DNA of 64,000 bases. It comes from a bacterium. GTDB taxonomy: Bacteria; Auribacterota; Tritonobacteria; UBA1439. The DNA lies in contig JAQUPF010000011.1 in assembly GCA_028716845.1 (NCBI GenBank), positions 22,487-86,486 of the forward strand, given 5' to 3'. This document shows, in pieces, positions 51,597 to 60,513 of this stretch (the stretch's first letter is position 1; each line of letters starts with the position of its first letter). The translations under genes were made by a program, and so were the position numbers. The notes under the pieces are model-generated. The model was given only the letters and a program-made list of their open reading frames with translations. It was not told where the DNA came from and made no database searches.

Positions 51597-52977
51597 CCCG
51601 CGCGCCGAGCCTCCGTGACCAGGAGCGGACGGCCCGCGAGACCTCCGCCGGCGACGTCCCGCCCCGCGACCGCTTGCGGCGCACCGTCTCGCCGTGGTCG
51701 AGGAGCCGCAGGGCGTCCGGGCCGAAGCGGGGCGAGGCGGCGCGGAGCTCCGCGAGGGTGAGGTCCTCGAGGGCCTTTCCGGCGCGCGCGGCCCTCGCCA
51801 CGAGCCGCCCGACCGCCCGGTGCGCCTCGCGGAACGGCACCCCCCTCCCGACGAGGTGCTCGGCGAGGTCCGTCGCCTGGCTGCCGTCGCCCCGGAGCGC
51901 CGCCGCCGCGCGGTCGGCGCGGAAGGCGACGTGGTCCCAGAGGCCCGCCATGATCGAGAGGCACGCCCGCAGCGTGTCGGCCGCATCGAACAGCGGCTCC
52001 TTGTCCTCCTGCATGTCCCTGTTGTAGGCGAGCGGCAGCCCCTTCATCATCGTGAGTGCCGCGACGAGCGCCCCGCAGAGCCGCCCGCACTTCCCCCGGA
52101 CGAGCTCCGCCGGGTCGGGGTTCGCCTTCTGCGGCATGAGCGACGACCCGGTGCAGTAGGAGAGGTCGACGCGGATGAGGGAGAACTCGCGGCTCGCCCA
52201 CAGGACGATCTCCTCCGCCATGCGGGAGAGGTGGACGCCGGCGAGGGCGGCGGCGGCGAGGAACTCGATGACGAAATCGCGGTCGCTCACCGCGTCGATG
52301 CTGTTGGGGGCCACGGCGCGGAAGCCGAGGAGGCGGGCGACGTACGCCCGGTCGATCGGGAGGCTCGTCCCCGCGAGGGCGCCGGCGCCGAGCGGCAGGA
52401 CGTCCGCCCGCTCCCCGCAGCCGCGGAACCGGTCCGCGTCCCGATCGAGCATCTCCACGTAGGCGAGGAGGTGGTGGGCGGCGAGCACCGGCTGGCCGTG
52501 CTGGAGGTGGGTGAAGCCGGGGATGACGACGCCGCGCGCCCTGCGGGCGGCCGCGAGGAGGCGCCTCTGGAGGCGCCGGATGAGCGCGCGGATCGCGGCG
52601 ATCTCCCCGCGGACGTACAGCCGCAGGTCGAGCGCGACCTGGTCGTTCCTGCTCCGGGCGGCGTGGAGCCGGTCGGCGGCCGGGCCGACGATCTCCCGCA
52701 GCCGCGCCTCGACCGCCATGTGGATGTCCTCGTGCTCGGGCCCCGGGCGGAACCGGCCCGCGGCGATCTCCCGCCGCACCCGCTCGAGCCCCGCCCGGAG
52801 CCGCCGCGCGTCCGCGCGCGGGATGATCCCGCACCGCGCGAGCATGCGGACGTGGGCGACGCTCCCGCGGATGTCGTGCTCGAAAAGCCGCCGGTCGAAC
52901 GAGACCGAGGCGGTGAACCGCTCCACCTCGGGCGCCGTCTCCCGGTCGAACCTGCCCCCCCAGGGCTTCGTTCCCAT
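51589..52977 (-). CDS. argH: Argininosuccinate lyase
   Basis: 462 residues, typical length. TASVSFDRRLFEHDIRGSVA at the N-terminus, AARSRNDQVALDLRLYVR, THLQHGQPVLAAHHLLAY and the signature GSSLMPQKANPDPAELVRGK. Releases arginine and fumarate. It follows argG by 18 bp with a GGAGGATCGGAG site. Confidence 0.96.
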   Translation of the reverse strand: MGTKPWGGRFDRETAPEVERFTASVSFDRRLFEHDIRGSVAHVRMLARCGIIPRADARRLRAGLERVRREIAAGRFRPGPEHEDIHMAVEARLREIVGPAADRLHAARSRNDQVALDLRLYVRGEIAAIRALIRRLQRRLLAAARRARGVVIPGFTHLQHGQPVLAAHHLLAYVEMLDRDADRFRGCGERADVLPLGAGALAGTSLPIDRAYVARLLGFRAVAPNSIDAVSDRDFVIEFLAAAALAGVHLSRMAEEIVLWASREFSLIRVDLSYCTGSSLMPQKANPDPAELVRGKCGRLCGALVAALTMMKGLPLAYNRDMQEDKEPLFDAADTLRACLSIMAGLWDHVAFRADRAAAALRGDGSQATDLAEHLVGRGVPFREAHRAVGRLVARAARAGKALEDLTLAELRAASPRFGPDALRLLDHGETVRRKRSRGGTSPAEVSRAVRSWSRRLGARDA

Positions 52978-52995
52978 CTCCGATCCTCCGGACCG

Positions 52996-54195
52996 CTACC
53001 GCCGCCGGGTCATCGCCTCGAGCTTCAGCCGCAGGCCGTTCAGGCGGATGAAGCCGGTGGCGTCGCGCTGGTCGTACACCCTGCTCGCCTCGAAGGTGGC
53101 GTGCGCGGGGCTGTAGAGCGACACCGGCGAGCGCCGCCCCCGCACGATGACGTTCCCCTTGTAGAGCGTGAGCCGGACCCGCCCGGTCACGTTCCGCTGG
53201 CTCTCGTCGATGAGCGCCCTGAGGACGCGCATCTCCGGGGAGAACCAGTAGCCGTTGTAGACGAGCGAGGAGAAATACGGGACGAGCGAGTCGCGGAGGT
53301 GCATCACCTCCCGGTCCATGGTGATCGACTCCACGGCCCGGTGCGCGGCGTGGAGGATCGTCCCGCCCGGCGTCTCGTAGACGCCGCGGCACTTGATGCC
53401 GACGTAGCGGTTCTCGACGATGTCCGCCCGCCCGATGCCGTTCCTGCCGCCGAGCTCGTTCAGGCGCGCGAGGAGGCGCGCGGGGGAGAGCCGCCGGCCG
53501 TTCACGGCGACGGGGACGCCGTCCCTGAAGTCGATATCCACCTGCGTGGGCCGGTCGGGGGCGTCCTCCGGCGAGACGCTGAGGACGAACATCTCCTCGT
53601 CGGGGGCGCGGTCCGGGTCCTCCAGGATCCCCCCCTCGAAGCTGATGTGCATGAGGTTGCGATCGCTGCTGTACGGCTTCCCGGTCGTGACCGGGATCGG
53701 GATCCGGTGCCGCCGCGCGTACTCGATGAGCTCGGCGCGCGAGCCGAGGTTCCACTCCCGCCAGGGGGCGATCACCTCGAGGTCCGGCGCGAGGGCGGCG
53801 TAGGCGAGCTCGAACCGCACCTGGTCGTTCCCCTTGCCGGTGGCGCCGTGGGCGACGGCGCGCGCCTTCGTCCGCCGGGCGATCTCCACCTGCCGCTTCG
53901 CGATGAGCGGCCGGGCGATCGAGGTCCCCATCAGGTAGCCGCCCTCGTAGACCGCGTTGGCCTTGAGCGCCGTGAAGACGAAGTCCCGCGCGAACTCCTC
54001 GCGGAGGTCCTCGACGAACACCGAGCCGGCGCCCGTCCGGAGGGCCTTCCGCCGGATGCCGGCGAGCTCCTTCTCCTGCCCCAGGTCGGCGACGTACGCG
54101 ACGACGTCCATCCCCCGCTCCTTCCGGAGCCACTTCAGGATGACCGACGTGTCGAGCCCCCCCGAGTACGCGAGCACCACCTTCGGCGTCTTCAT
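52996..54195 (-). CDS. argG: Argininosuccinate synthase
   Basis: 399 residues; start overlaps the argD stop (ATGA). N-terminal PP-loop [33 protein letters not shown], and [20 protein letters not shown]. Joins citrulline and aspartate with ATP. Directly follows argD although argF would be expected between them. Confidence 0.96.
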   Translation of the reverse strand: MKTPKVVLAYSGGLDTSVILKWLRKERGMDVVAYVADLGQEKELAGIRRKALRTGAGSVFVEDLREEFARDFVFTALKANAVYEGGYLMGTSIARPLIAKRQVEIARRTKARAVAHGATGKGNDQVRFELAYAALAPDLEVIAPWREWNLGSRAELIEYARRHRIPIPVTTGKPYSSDRNLMHISFEGGILEDPDRAPDEEMFVLSVSPEDAPDRPTQVDIDFRDGVPVAVNGRRLSPARLLARLNELGGRNGIGRADIVENRYVGIKCRGVYETPGGTILHAAHRAVESITMDREVMHLRDSLVPYFSSLVYNGYWFSPEMRVLRALIDESQRNVTGRVRLTLYKGNVIVRGRRSPVSLYSPAHATFEASRVYDQRDATGFIRLNGLRLKLEAMTRRR

Positions 54196-55418
54196 CGTCT
54201 CCCCCTCCGCCCCTTCGCGCGGCCCCCGCGCGCCGTCTCGTCGAACACCGCCCGGACGATGCCCGTCCCCTCGTCGATCTCCCGCGCCGTCACCGTCATC
54301 GCGGGCATGAAGCGGAGGACGTTGTCGCCGGTGGCGTTCGTCAGCATCCCGCGCCGCAGGCACGCCGCGACGACCGCCGGGGCGTCGATGGAGAGCTGCA
54401 TGCCGAGCATCAGCCCCTCGCCGCGGACCTCCCGCACGAAATCGTACGCCGCCGCCATGCGATCGAGCGCCGCGCGGAGGCGGCGGCCCATCGACCGGAC
54501 GTTGCCGAGGATGTCCTCCTCCTCGATCGCCTCGAACGTCGCGATCGCCGCCGCGCAGGCGAGCGGGTTCCCGCCGAAGGTGGAGGCGTGTGTCCCCGGC
54601 TGGAGGAGGTCCGCGAAGCGGGTGGCGGCGAGCATCGCCCCGATCGGGACGCCCCCGGCGAGGCTCTTGGCGAGCGTCATCACGTCGGGCTCGACGCCGT
54701 AGAGCTGGTGGGCGAAATAGTTCCCCGTCCGCCCCATCCCGGTCTGGACCTCGTCCATGATGAGGAGGATCCCCTCCTCGTCGCAGAGCCGCCGGAGCGC
54801 GGCGAAGTACGAGGGCGGGGCGACGTTGATCCCCCCCTCCCCCTGGATCGGCTCCACCATCACCGCGCAGGTTTTCGGGCCGACGGCGCGGCGGAGCGCC
54901 CCGAGGTCGCCGAACGGGACGTGCCGGATCCCCGGGAGGAGCGGCGCGAAGCCCTCGTGGTACCTCGCCTGGCCCGTGGCGGTGACGGTCGCGATCGTCC
55001 GGCCGTGGAACGACTGTTCCATGGCGACGATCTCGTGGCGGCCCGCCGGGGCGCCGGCCTTCCGGGCGAGCTTCATGGCGGCCTCGTTCGCCTCGGCGCC
55101 GCTGTTGCAGAAGAAGCACTTGCCGGGGAAGGCGCGCGAGGAGATGAGCTCGGCGAGCCGGCCCTGGAGCGGGTTGTAGTAGGTGTTCGGGATGTGGATG
55201 AGCCGGCGGGCCTGCGCGGCGATCGCGCGGACCACGCGCGGGTGGCAGTGGCCGAGGCCGCCCACGGCGTAGCCGGGGAAGAAGTCGAGGTAGCGCCGCC
55301 CCGCCTCGTCCCAGACGCGGGACCCCCGCCCGCGCACGATGACGACGGGGCTCCGCCGGTACGACGGGACGACGTACCGGTCGTAGGTCCTGATCGTGCC
55401 CGCGCGCCTCCCCTGCAT
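54192..55418 (-). CDS. argD: Acetylornithine aminotransferase
   Basis: 408 residues. Class III PLP aminotransferase: [55 protein letters not shown], and [17 protein letters not shown] with the PLP Lys. Could also serve as succinyl-DAP aminotransferase, but DapL makes this unnecessary. 15 bp after argB. Confidence 0.94.
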   Translation of the reverse strand: MQGRRAGTIRTYDRYVVPSYRRSPVVIVRGRGSRVWDEAGRRYLDFFPGYAVGGLGHCHPRVVRAIAAQARRLIHIPNTYYNPLQGRLAELISSRAFPGKCFFCNSGAEANEAAMKLARKAGAPAGRHEIVAMEQSFHGRTIATVTATGQARYHEGFAPLLPGIRHVPFGDLGALRRAVGPKTCAVMVEPIQGEGGINVAPPSYFAALRRLCDEEGILLIMDEVQTGMGRTGNYFAHQLYGVEPDVMTLAKSLAGGVPIGAMLAATRFADLLQPGTHASTFGGNPLACAAAIATFEAIEEEDILGNVRSMGRRLRAALDRMAAAYDFVREVRGEGLMLGMQLSIDAPAVVAACLRRGMLTNATGDNVLRFMPAMTVTAREIDEGTGIVRAVFDETARGGRAKGRRGRR

Positions 55419-55433
55419 CGTCCCCCCCTCCCC

Positions 55434-56312
55434 TCAGTCGCCCGTGATCTCGGTGCCGATCCCCTCGTCCGTGAAGATCTCGAGGAGCAGCGAGTGCGGG
55501 AGCCGGCCGTCGATGATGTGGGTCTTCCCGACCCCCGCCGCCACCGACCGCGCCGCCGCCCGGACCTTCGGCAGCATCCCCCCCCGGATGACCCCGGACT
55601 GGATGAGGGTCTCCACGTCGCTCGTCCTGAGCGCCCCGATGAGCGAATCCGGGTCCTCCTCGTGCCGCATGATCCCGCGGACGTCCGTCAGGAGCACGAG
55701 CTTGCTCGCCCTGAGGGCCGCGGCGATCTCGGCCGCGGCCGTGTCCGCGTTGATGTTGTAGAGCTGCCCCGGGGCGTCGGTCCCGATCGGCGCGATCACC
55801 GGGATGAGGCCCTTCCGGCAGGCGGCCCGGATCGGGCCGGTCTCGACCCGCTCGACGTCGCCGACGAAGCCGATGTCCGCCTCCTCGGCGCGCCCGTTCC
55901 GCTCGACCCGCGCGAGGTGCCGGCGCGCGCCGAGGAGGCCCTCCGCCCCCGTGAAGCCCTTCGCCTGACCGCCGAGAGCGCCGATCGTCTCGACGATCTC
56001 CCGGTTCACCTCGGCGAGCACCGCCGCCGCCGTCGCCATCGTGTCCGCGTCGGTCACCCGGAGGCCGCCGACGAACCGCGGCGCGATCCCGCGCTCGGCG
56101 AGGCGGCGCGTGATGCGGCCGCCGCCGCCGTGGACGAGGACCGGCCGCATCCCCACGCACTCCATGAAGACGACGTCGCGGAGGATGCCGGCCGGCTCCC
56201 CCGACTCCATCGTGCTCCCGCCGTACTTCACGACGACGATCCGGCCCCGGAAGGCCTGGATGTACGGGAGCGCCTCGATGAGCACCTCCGCCTTCTGGAT
56301 CGGCTCCCTCAT
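55434..56312 (-). CDS. argB: Acetylglutamate kinase
   Basis: 292 residues from the ATG at 56312; an upstream in-frame GTG lies in the minisatellite and is less likely. [45 protein letters not shown] and [21 protein letters not shown] are diagnostic. The presence of an N-terminal arginine-sensing helix ([19 protein letters not shown]) suggests feedback inhibition by arginine. Confidence 0.95.
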   Translation of the reverse strand: MREPIQKAEVLIEALPYIQAFRGRIVVVKYGGSTMESGEPAGILRDVVFMECVGMRPVLVHGGGGRITRRLAERGIAPRFVGGLRVTDADTMATAAAVLAEVNREIVETIGALGGQAKGFTGAEGLLGARRHLARVERNGRAEEADIGFVGDVERVETGPIRAACRKGLIPVIAPIGTDAPGQLYNINADTAAAEIAAALRASKLVLLTDVRGIMRHEEDPDSLIGALRTSDVETLIQSGVIRGGMLPKVRAAARSVAAGVGKTHIIDGRLPHSLLLEIFTDEGIGTEITGD

Positions 56313-56361
56313 CTCACATCTCACTTCTCACGTTTCACTTCTTACTTCTCCCTTCTCACTT
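56311..56361. repeat. Short tandem TCTCACTTCT minisatellite at the argJ-argB junction
   Basis: The minus strand reads as GTGAGA/AAGTGAG units between the argJ stop and argB start, and the last argJ codons (VELNKK) border it. Sequence class identical to the dapL-folK gap at 46495-46550. Confidence 0.8.
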
Positions 56362-57552
56362 CTTATTCAATTCCACGTACGCCGGCGTCAGGTCGCAGGT
56401 GAGGATCCGGGAGGCCGCGTCCCCGGCGCCCGCGTCGATCTCGACCCGTATCGTCCCCCGCCGCATGAGCTCCGCCAGCCGCCCCTCGTCCGCCGGGCAC
56501 GGCGCGCCGCGAGAGAAGACCGGCTCCCCCTGGAGGGAGATCGCCACCGCCGCGGGGGAGACGGCCGCGCCCGAGGCGCCGATCGCCGAGACGATCCGCC
56601 CCCAGTTCGCGTCCCCGCCGTAGACGGCGGTCTTGAAGAGCGGGGAGTTCGCCACCGAGCGGCCGATCCGCTCCGCCTCCCCGCCGTCGCGGGCGCCGCG
56701 CACGACGATCTCGACGAGCTTCGACGCCCCCTCGCCGTCCCGCACGATCTGCTCGGCGAGGGAGGCGGTCACCTCGTCGAGCGCCTCCCCGAGGGCCGCC
56801 GCCCCCGCCGACCCCTCCCGCTCGATCGGCGGGGACCCGGCGAGGCCGCTCGCGAGGAGGTAGACGGAGTCGTTCGTGCTCGTGTCGCCGTCCACCGTGA
56901 TCCGGTTGAAGCTCCGCTCCACGCTGCGCCGGAGGAGCGCCCGGAGGAGGCCGGCGGCGACGGCCGCGTCGGTCGTGATGAAGGCGAGCATCGTCGCCAT
57001 CCGCGGCTGGATCATCCCCGCCCCCTTCGCCATCCCGGCGACGGTCACCGCCGCGCCCCCGATGCGGGCGCGGGCGATCGCCTCCTTGGGGCGCGTGTCG
57101 GTCGTGAGGATCGCCTCGGCGGCGTCCGCCCCGCCCCCGACGCGCAGGGCGGCGACGAGGCCGGGGATCGCCCGCTCGATCCGGTCCACCGGCAGCCGCC
57201 GGCCGATGCGCCCCGTCGAGGCGGGGAGCACCGCCGCCGGGTCGATCCCGAGGCGCGCGGCCGCGGCGGCGGCGACCGCCTCGGCGTCGCGGATGCCCGC
57301 CGCGCCCGTGGCGGCGTTCGCGCAGCCGCTGTTGACGATGACCGCCCGCGCCGCGCCGGCGCGGAGCCGTTCGCGGCTCACGACGACCGGCGCCGCCGCG
57401 AACGCGTTCGTCGTGAAGGTGCCCGCCGCGGCGGCCGGGGCGTCGCAGAGGAGGAGGGCGAGGTCCTTCGCCCCCTCCTTGATGCCGGAGGCGATCCCCG
57501 CCGCCCGGAAGCCGCGGGGCGCCGTGACGTGTCCCGATGCGGTCGCGCTCAT
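56356..57552 (-). CDS. argJ: Bifunctional glutamate N-acetyltransferase/amino-acid acetyltransferase
   Basis: 398 residues. Autocleavage site KGAGMIQPRMATMLAF with the nucleophilic Thr near residue 190, GTFTTNAFAAAPVVVSRERL, and VNSGCANAATG. Recycles the acetyl group from acetylornithine and may also make acetylglutamate, so no argA or argE is needed. 36 bp after argC. Confidence 0.95.
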   Translation of the reverse strand: MSATASGHVTAPRGFRAAGIASGIKEGAKDLALLLCDAPAAAAGTFTTNAFAAAPVVVSRERLRAGAARAVIVNSGCANAATGAAGIRDAEAVAAAAAARLGIDPAAVLPASTGRIGRRLPVDRIERAIPGLVAALRVGGGADAAEAILTTDTRPKEAIARARIGGAAVTVAGMAKGAGMIQPRMATMLAFITTDAAVAAGLLRALLRRSVERSFNRITVDGDTSTNDSVYLLASGLAGSPPIEREGSAGAAALGEALDEVTASLAEQIVRDGEGASKLVEIVVRGARDGGEAERIGRSVANSPLFKTAVYGGDANWGRIVSAIGASGAAVSPAAVAISLQGEPVFSRGAPCPADEGRLAELMRRGTIRVEIDAGAGDAASRILTCDLTPAYVELNKK

Positions 57553-57588
57553 CCGATCATTCCCGTGGCGCGGGCGGGCCGCCCGCCG

Positions 57589-58611
57589 TCAGACGAGGCC
57601 ATCGGTTTGAGGGAAGCCGCAGACGAGGTTCATGTTCTGCACCGCCTGGCCCGCCGCCCCCTTGACGAGGTTGTCGATGGCCGAGACGGCGACGATTCTC
57701 CCGGCGCGCTCGTCCGCGACGACCGAGAGGTCGCAGTAATTCAGGCCGAGGACGTTCTTCGTGTCGGGGAGCGCGCCGCCGTCCATGACCCTGACGAACG
57801 GCGCGGCGGCGTAGAACTCCCGGTAGAGGTCGAGGAGGTCGTCGGTGGAGATCGCCGAGCGCGGCGCGAGGTAGGCGGTCGTCAGGATCCCCCTGTTCAT
57901 CGGGACGAGGTGCGGCGCGAAGAGGACGGTGACGGGGCGGCCGGCGACGCGGCCGAGCTCCGCCTCGATTTCCGGCGTGTGCTGGTGGCTCCCGATCTTG
58001 TACGCCCTGAAGCTCTCGTGGCACTCGCCGAAGGAGAGCGCGAGCGAGGCCCTCCTGCCGGCGCCGGTGACGCCCGACTTCGAGTCGATGACGATCCCCT
58101 CCGCCCCGGCGGCCCCCCGCGCGAGGAGCGGCGCCACGGCCAGGATGGCGCCGGTGGGATAGCAGCCGGGGTTCGCGACGAGCGACGTCCCCCGGATCTC
58201 GGCCTCGTGGAGCTCGGGGAGGCCGTAGACCGCCTCACCGAGGCGGCCGGCCGCCCGGTGGGGAATGCCGTACCATCGCTCGTAGAGCGCCCGGTCGCCG
58301 AAGCGGAAGTCGGCGCTCAGGTCGATGACCTTCTTCCCGCGGGAGAGGAAGGTCTCGGCGTACGCCATGGAGACGCCGTGCGGCAGGGAGAGGAAGACCA
58401 CGTCGGCCTTCTCGCAGACCTCGTCCGGATCGAGCGGCGTGCAGGGGAGGTCGACGCGGCCGGCGAAGCGCGGCAGCTCCGTCCCGACGGGGACGGGCGC
58501 GTCGAGCTTCGCGGTGAGCGAGGTCACCGCGACGCGCGGGTGCCCGATGAGAATGTCGAGGAGCTCCGATCCCGTGTAGCCGGTCGCCCCGACGATCGCG
58601 ACACGCGTCAT
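57589..58611 (-). CDS. argC: N-acetyl-gamma-glutamyl-phosphate reductase
   Basis: 340 residues; ATG at 58611 with GAGGTG upstream. VAIVGATGYTGSELLDIL for NADP, catalytic Cys in VANPGCYPTGAILAVAPL and His in APHLVPMNRGILTT; SHQHTPEIEAEL. First gene of the 17-gene biosynthetic unit, right behind a near-consensus promoter. Confidence 0.96.
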   Translation of the reverse strand: MTRVAIVGATGYTGSELLDILIGHPRVAVTSLTAKLDAPVPVGTELPRFAGRVDLPCTPLDPDEVCEKADVVFLSLPHGVSMAYAETFLSRGKKVIDLSADFRFGDRALYERWYGIPHRAAGRLGEAVYGLPELHEAEIRGTSLVANPGCYPTGAILAVAPLLARGAAGAEGIVIDSKSGVTGAGRRASLALSFGECHESFRAYKIGSHQHTPEIEAELGRVAGRPVTVLFAPHLVPMNRGILTTAYLAPRSAISTDDLLDLYREFYAAAPFVRVMDGGALPDTKNVLGLNYCDLSVVADERAGRIVAVSAIDNLVKGAAGQAVQNMNLVCGFPQTDGLV

Positions 58612-58632
58612 CCGTTCACCTCGTTGCCGAGC

Positions 58633-58660
58633 ATTATATCGCCGCCGCACCCGCTGTCAA
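58633..58660 (-). promoter_or_regulatory. Near-consensus sigma-70 promoter of the arg-dap-pan operon
   Basis: On the minus strand TTGACA (58655-58660), 16-bp spacer, TATAAT (58633-58638), both perfect consensus hexamers. Transcription would begin about 15 bases before the argC start, leaving almost no leader. Confidence 0.85.
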
Positions 58661-58662
58661 CC

Positions 58663-58692
58663 GAATCTCCCTGAAAGGCGACGGGGAGATTC
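58663..58692. promoter_or_regulatory. Inverted repeat just upstream of the argC promoter
   Basis: GAATCTCCC (58663-58671) and GGGAGATTC (58684-58692) form perfect 9-base arms around a 12-base loop, 2 bp from the -35 hexamer. It may be an operator or the 3' hairpin of the rplM-rpsI mRNA. It lacks a T-tract and does not resemble an ArgR box. Confidence 0.5.
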
Positions 58693-58923
58693 AGTCCCGG
58701 AGTGAGTGAGGCCGGAATGAACATACGCGGGGGGCAGCCGAGGGATCAGGTGCTGGAACAGCCGGCGTTTCTATCCGCGGATTTCACGGATCGTCCTTAT
58801 GCACTATCCGTGTGAATCCGCAATAATCCGTGCGAATCAGCGGTGAATTGACGCTTCTTGTCCGCGGCGACCTGCGGCTGAATACCCTGCGCCGGCCGGC
58901 GTTTCGTCGGGCGCCCGCCCGCC

Positions 58924-59319
58924 TCAGCGCTTCGAGAACTGGAACCGCTTCCGCGCGCCGGGGCGGCCGTACTTCTTCCGCTCCTTCATCCGCTGGTCGC
59001 GGGTGAGGAGGCCGGCGCCTTTGAGGGCGTGCCGCGCCTCGTCCCCCGTCTGCGAGAGGGCGCGCGCGAGGCCGTGGCGGAGGGCCCCCGCCTGGCCGAC
59101 GAGGCCGCCGCCCCTGACGACCGCGGCGATGTCGTACTTCCCCTCGCTCCCGGTCAGGACGAGCGGCTGCCGGATCACGAGCCGCAGGTCCTCCTGCGGA
59201 AAATAGTCCTCGACCGGCCTGCCGTTCACCGTGAAGCTGCCCGTCCCCGCCGCCATCCGCACGGCCGCCACGGACGTCTTCCGCCGCCCGGTCGCGTGCA
59301 TCGCCGCCTCCGCTGTCAT
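58924..59319 (-). CDS. rpsI: 30S ribosomal protein S9
   Basis: 131 residues. [20 protein letters not shown] at the N-terminus, [18 protein letters not shown], and the C-terminal [17 protein letters not shown] that reaches the P-site tRNA. Follows rplM by 33 bp in the universal pair. Confidence 0.97.
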   Translation of the reverse strand: MTAEAAMHATGRRKTSVAAVRMAAGTGSFTVNGRPVEDYFPQEDLRLVIRQPLVLTGSEGKYDIAAVVRGGGLVGQAGALRHGLARALSQTGDEARHALKGAGLLTRDQRMKERKKYGRPGARKRFQFSKR

Positions 59320-59352
59320 CGCCCTCCTCCGCTCAATTTGTGGCCGCCCCCG

Positions 59353-59781
59353 TCATGATTTCAGCGGCACCGGCCGCTGCGCCGCGTGGGGATGGTCGGG
59401 GCCGGCGTACACCTTGAGCTTCCGGCACATCGCCCTCCCGAGGCGGCTCTTCGGCATCATCCCCGCCACCGCGCGCTCGATGATCCGCTCCGGGTGCCGC
59501 TCGCGGACCCGCTTGATCGGCTCGACCCTGAGCCCGCCCGGATAGCCGGTGTAGCGGGTGTAGACCTTCTGCTCTTCCTTCTTCCCGGTGAGGCGGACCT
59601 TCGCGGCGTTCACCACCACGACGAAATCGCCGGTGTCCACGTGCGGCGTGAACGTCGGCCTGTCCTTCCCCCTGAGGAGCCCGGCGATGCGCGTTGCGAG
59701 GCGGCCGAGCACCTTGCCGTCCGCGTCGACCAGGTGCCAGACCGGCCGCACCTCGTCCTTCTTCGCCATGTATGTCTTCAC
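59353..59781 (-). CDS. rplM: 50S ribosomal protein L13
   Basis: 142 residues from a GTG at 59781 with GGAGG eight bases upstream. [37 protein letters not shown] and [20 protein letters not shown] identify L13. First gene of the rplM-rpsI unit. Confidence 0.97.
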   Translation of the reverse strand: MKTYMAKKDEVRPVWHLVDADGKVLGRLATRIAGLLRGKDRPTFTPHVDTGDFVVVVNAAKVRLTGKKEEQKVYTRYTGYPGGLRVEPIKRVRERHPERIIERAVAGMMPKSRLGRAMCRKLKVYAGPDHPHAAQRPVPLKS

Positions 59782-59810
59782 GAGATGATCCTCCGGCGTT
59801 CAGGGGCGGC

Positions 59811-59839
59811 ACTATACCACGGGGCCGACCGATCGTCAA
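59811..59839 (-). promoter_or_regulatory. Promoter of rplM-rpsI
   Basis: Minus-strand TTGACG (59834-59839), 17-bp spacer, TATAGT (59811-59816), about 30 bases before the GTG start. Confidence 0.85.
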
Positions 59840-59890
59840 CCGCCAATCCAGGGGTTGTCCCGCCAAATTAGAAATGTCCCCTTGATGCCT

Positions 59891-59921
59891 CCCTCTCCCC
59901 CCAGTGCATGGGGGGAGAGGG
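59891..59921. repeat. Hairpin repeat CCCTCTCCCCC...GGGGGAGAGGG
   Basis: Eleven-base perfect arms around CAGTGCATG, followed by CTGGGGTGAGG. Sequences of this kind are common dispersed intergenic repeats in many bacteria. Confidence 0.75.
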
Positions 59922-60039
59922 CTGGGGTGAGGGGGGATAGAAGAGATGTCCTTCCCCTCACTGAGACAGCCGCTGTGCGGAAAGAGCGCGCGCTTCCGGG
60001 CGGACCGACGATGCCGCGCAGGGGGTGGTTCGGCCGTCT

Positions 60040-60200
60040 TCCTGATCTCATGCAGCATAACCGGCAGACACCCGGCGAACCGCTGAAGGTCTTCGTCTGT
60101 GGTGAAGACGGCCAGATCGTGTCTCACGGCCGCGGCGCAATTGAGGAAGACCCTATTGACGGCGTACGCGGCCGCGGCGCGGGCGTGATCCACGACAGGG
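60040..60200 (-). pseudogene. Remnant of a VapC-like PIN-domain toxin (C-terminal part)
   Basis: The minus-strand frame contains AAVRHDLAVFTTDEDLQRFA then GCLPVMLHE, which matches the C-terminus of PIN-domain ribonucleases (x-x-L-x-V-F-T-T-D-x-D-F, final L-x-L-H). The N-terminal half with the first catalytic acidic residues and a start codon is missing, and no antitoxin gene is near. No stop follows the domain in frame. I judge this a decayed vapC. Confidence 0.4.
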
Positions 60201-60313
60201 ACCGTTGCGGCGGCGCGCCCGGCGCAGTCGGCCGCCCGGATCGCCATCAACCGGTTATCTCGCCCGTCGAGCCGTCCGGCACGCCGCCTCAACCAATCGC
60301 AACGCGATATTAA

Positions 60314-60334
60314 GGCGCCCCGGGGGCGCCTTTT
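60314..60334 (+). terminator. Rho-independent terminator
   Basis: GGCGCCCC (60314-60321) pairs with GGGGCGCC (60323-60330) and is followed by TTTT. On the plus strand no upstream gene is recognised, so it may be the leftover end of a lost unit. Confidence 0.65.
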
Positions 60335-60362
60335 CATTTCCGACAGCCGTTCCCATCCGGTC

Positions 60363-60412
60363 GCGCACGGCAGCATCACCTCTGTATATAGTAGAGGTCT
60401 GATCCTGATGGT
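60363..60412. repeat. 50-bp direct repeat, left copy
   Basis: Contains ACCTCTGTATATAGTAGAGG (hairpin arms ACCTCT/AGAGGT). Recurs at 62305-62354 with five mismatches in 50. The two copies bracket the DUF4062 gene. Confidence 0.85.
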
Positions 60413-60420
60413 CCCGCTCC

Positions 60421-60513
60421 ACGGAAGCAATATGCGTCAGATACGCCCGACTTACGCCCGAATCGCCTTATTTGCGCCTGATTTACGCCCGATTATCGCC
60501 CGATCGGGCGCAA
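60421..60513. repeat. Degenerate 11-12-bp GCCCGA repeats after the DUF4062 gene
   Basis: Six or so units like TTACGCCCGA; the innermost is a perfect palindrome CGCCCGATCGGGCG (60498-60511). In frame with the gene, beyond its stop, they would read as Gly-Arg-x-Ser-Gly-like peptide units. Confidence 0.7.

Larger units (their letters stand above)
58612..58923. repeat. Intergenic region between rpsI and argC with ATCCGCG-type repeats
   Basis: Besides the argC promoter and its hairpin, positions 58771-58861 hold the dispersed repeat family (ATCCGCGGATTTCACGGATC, then AATCCGTGCGAATCAGCGG, ending TGAATTGACGCTTCTTG). No coding sequence seen. Confidence 0.8.
59782..60513. other. Accessory-type intergenic region: hairpin repeat, PIN remnant, terminator, GCCCGA repeats
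   Basis: No intact gene. Going right: the rplM promoter; a hairpin (59891-59921); a VapC-like fragment on the minus strand; a plus-strand terminator (60314-60334); the left 50-bp direct repeat (60363-60412); and degenerate CGCCCGA/TTACGCC units (60430-60513) that touch the end of the DUF4062 gene. Confidence 0.7.

Noticed and set aside
58663..58692. Hairpin considered as an ordinary intrinsic terminator for rpsI
   Set aside because: No T-tract follows on the minus strand and it touches the argC -35 element; kept only as a possible regulatory site.
59855..60313. Plus-strand open frame of ~150 codons ending just before the terminator
   Set aside because: Antisense to the PIN-domain fragment and starting inside IS-like non-coding DNA; no family resemblance.
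60421..60513. Iteron-like repeats considered as a replication origin
   Set aside because: No replication initiator gene or AT-rich stretch nearby; periodicity fits degenerate coding tail better.
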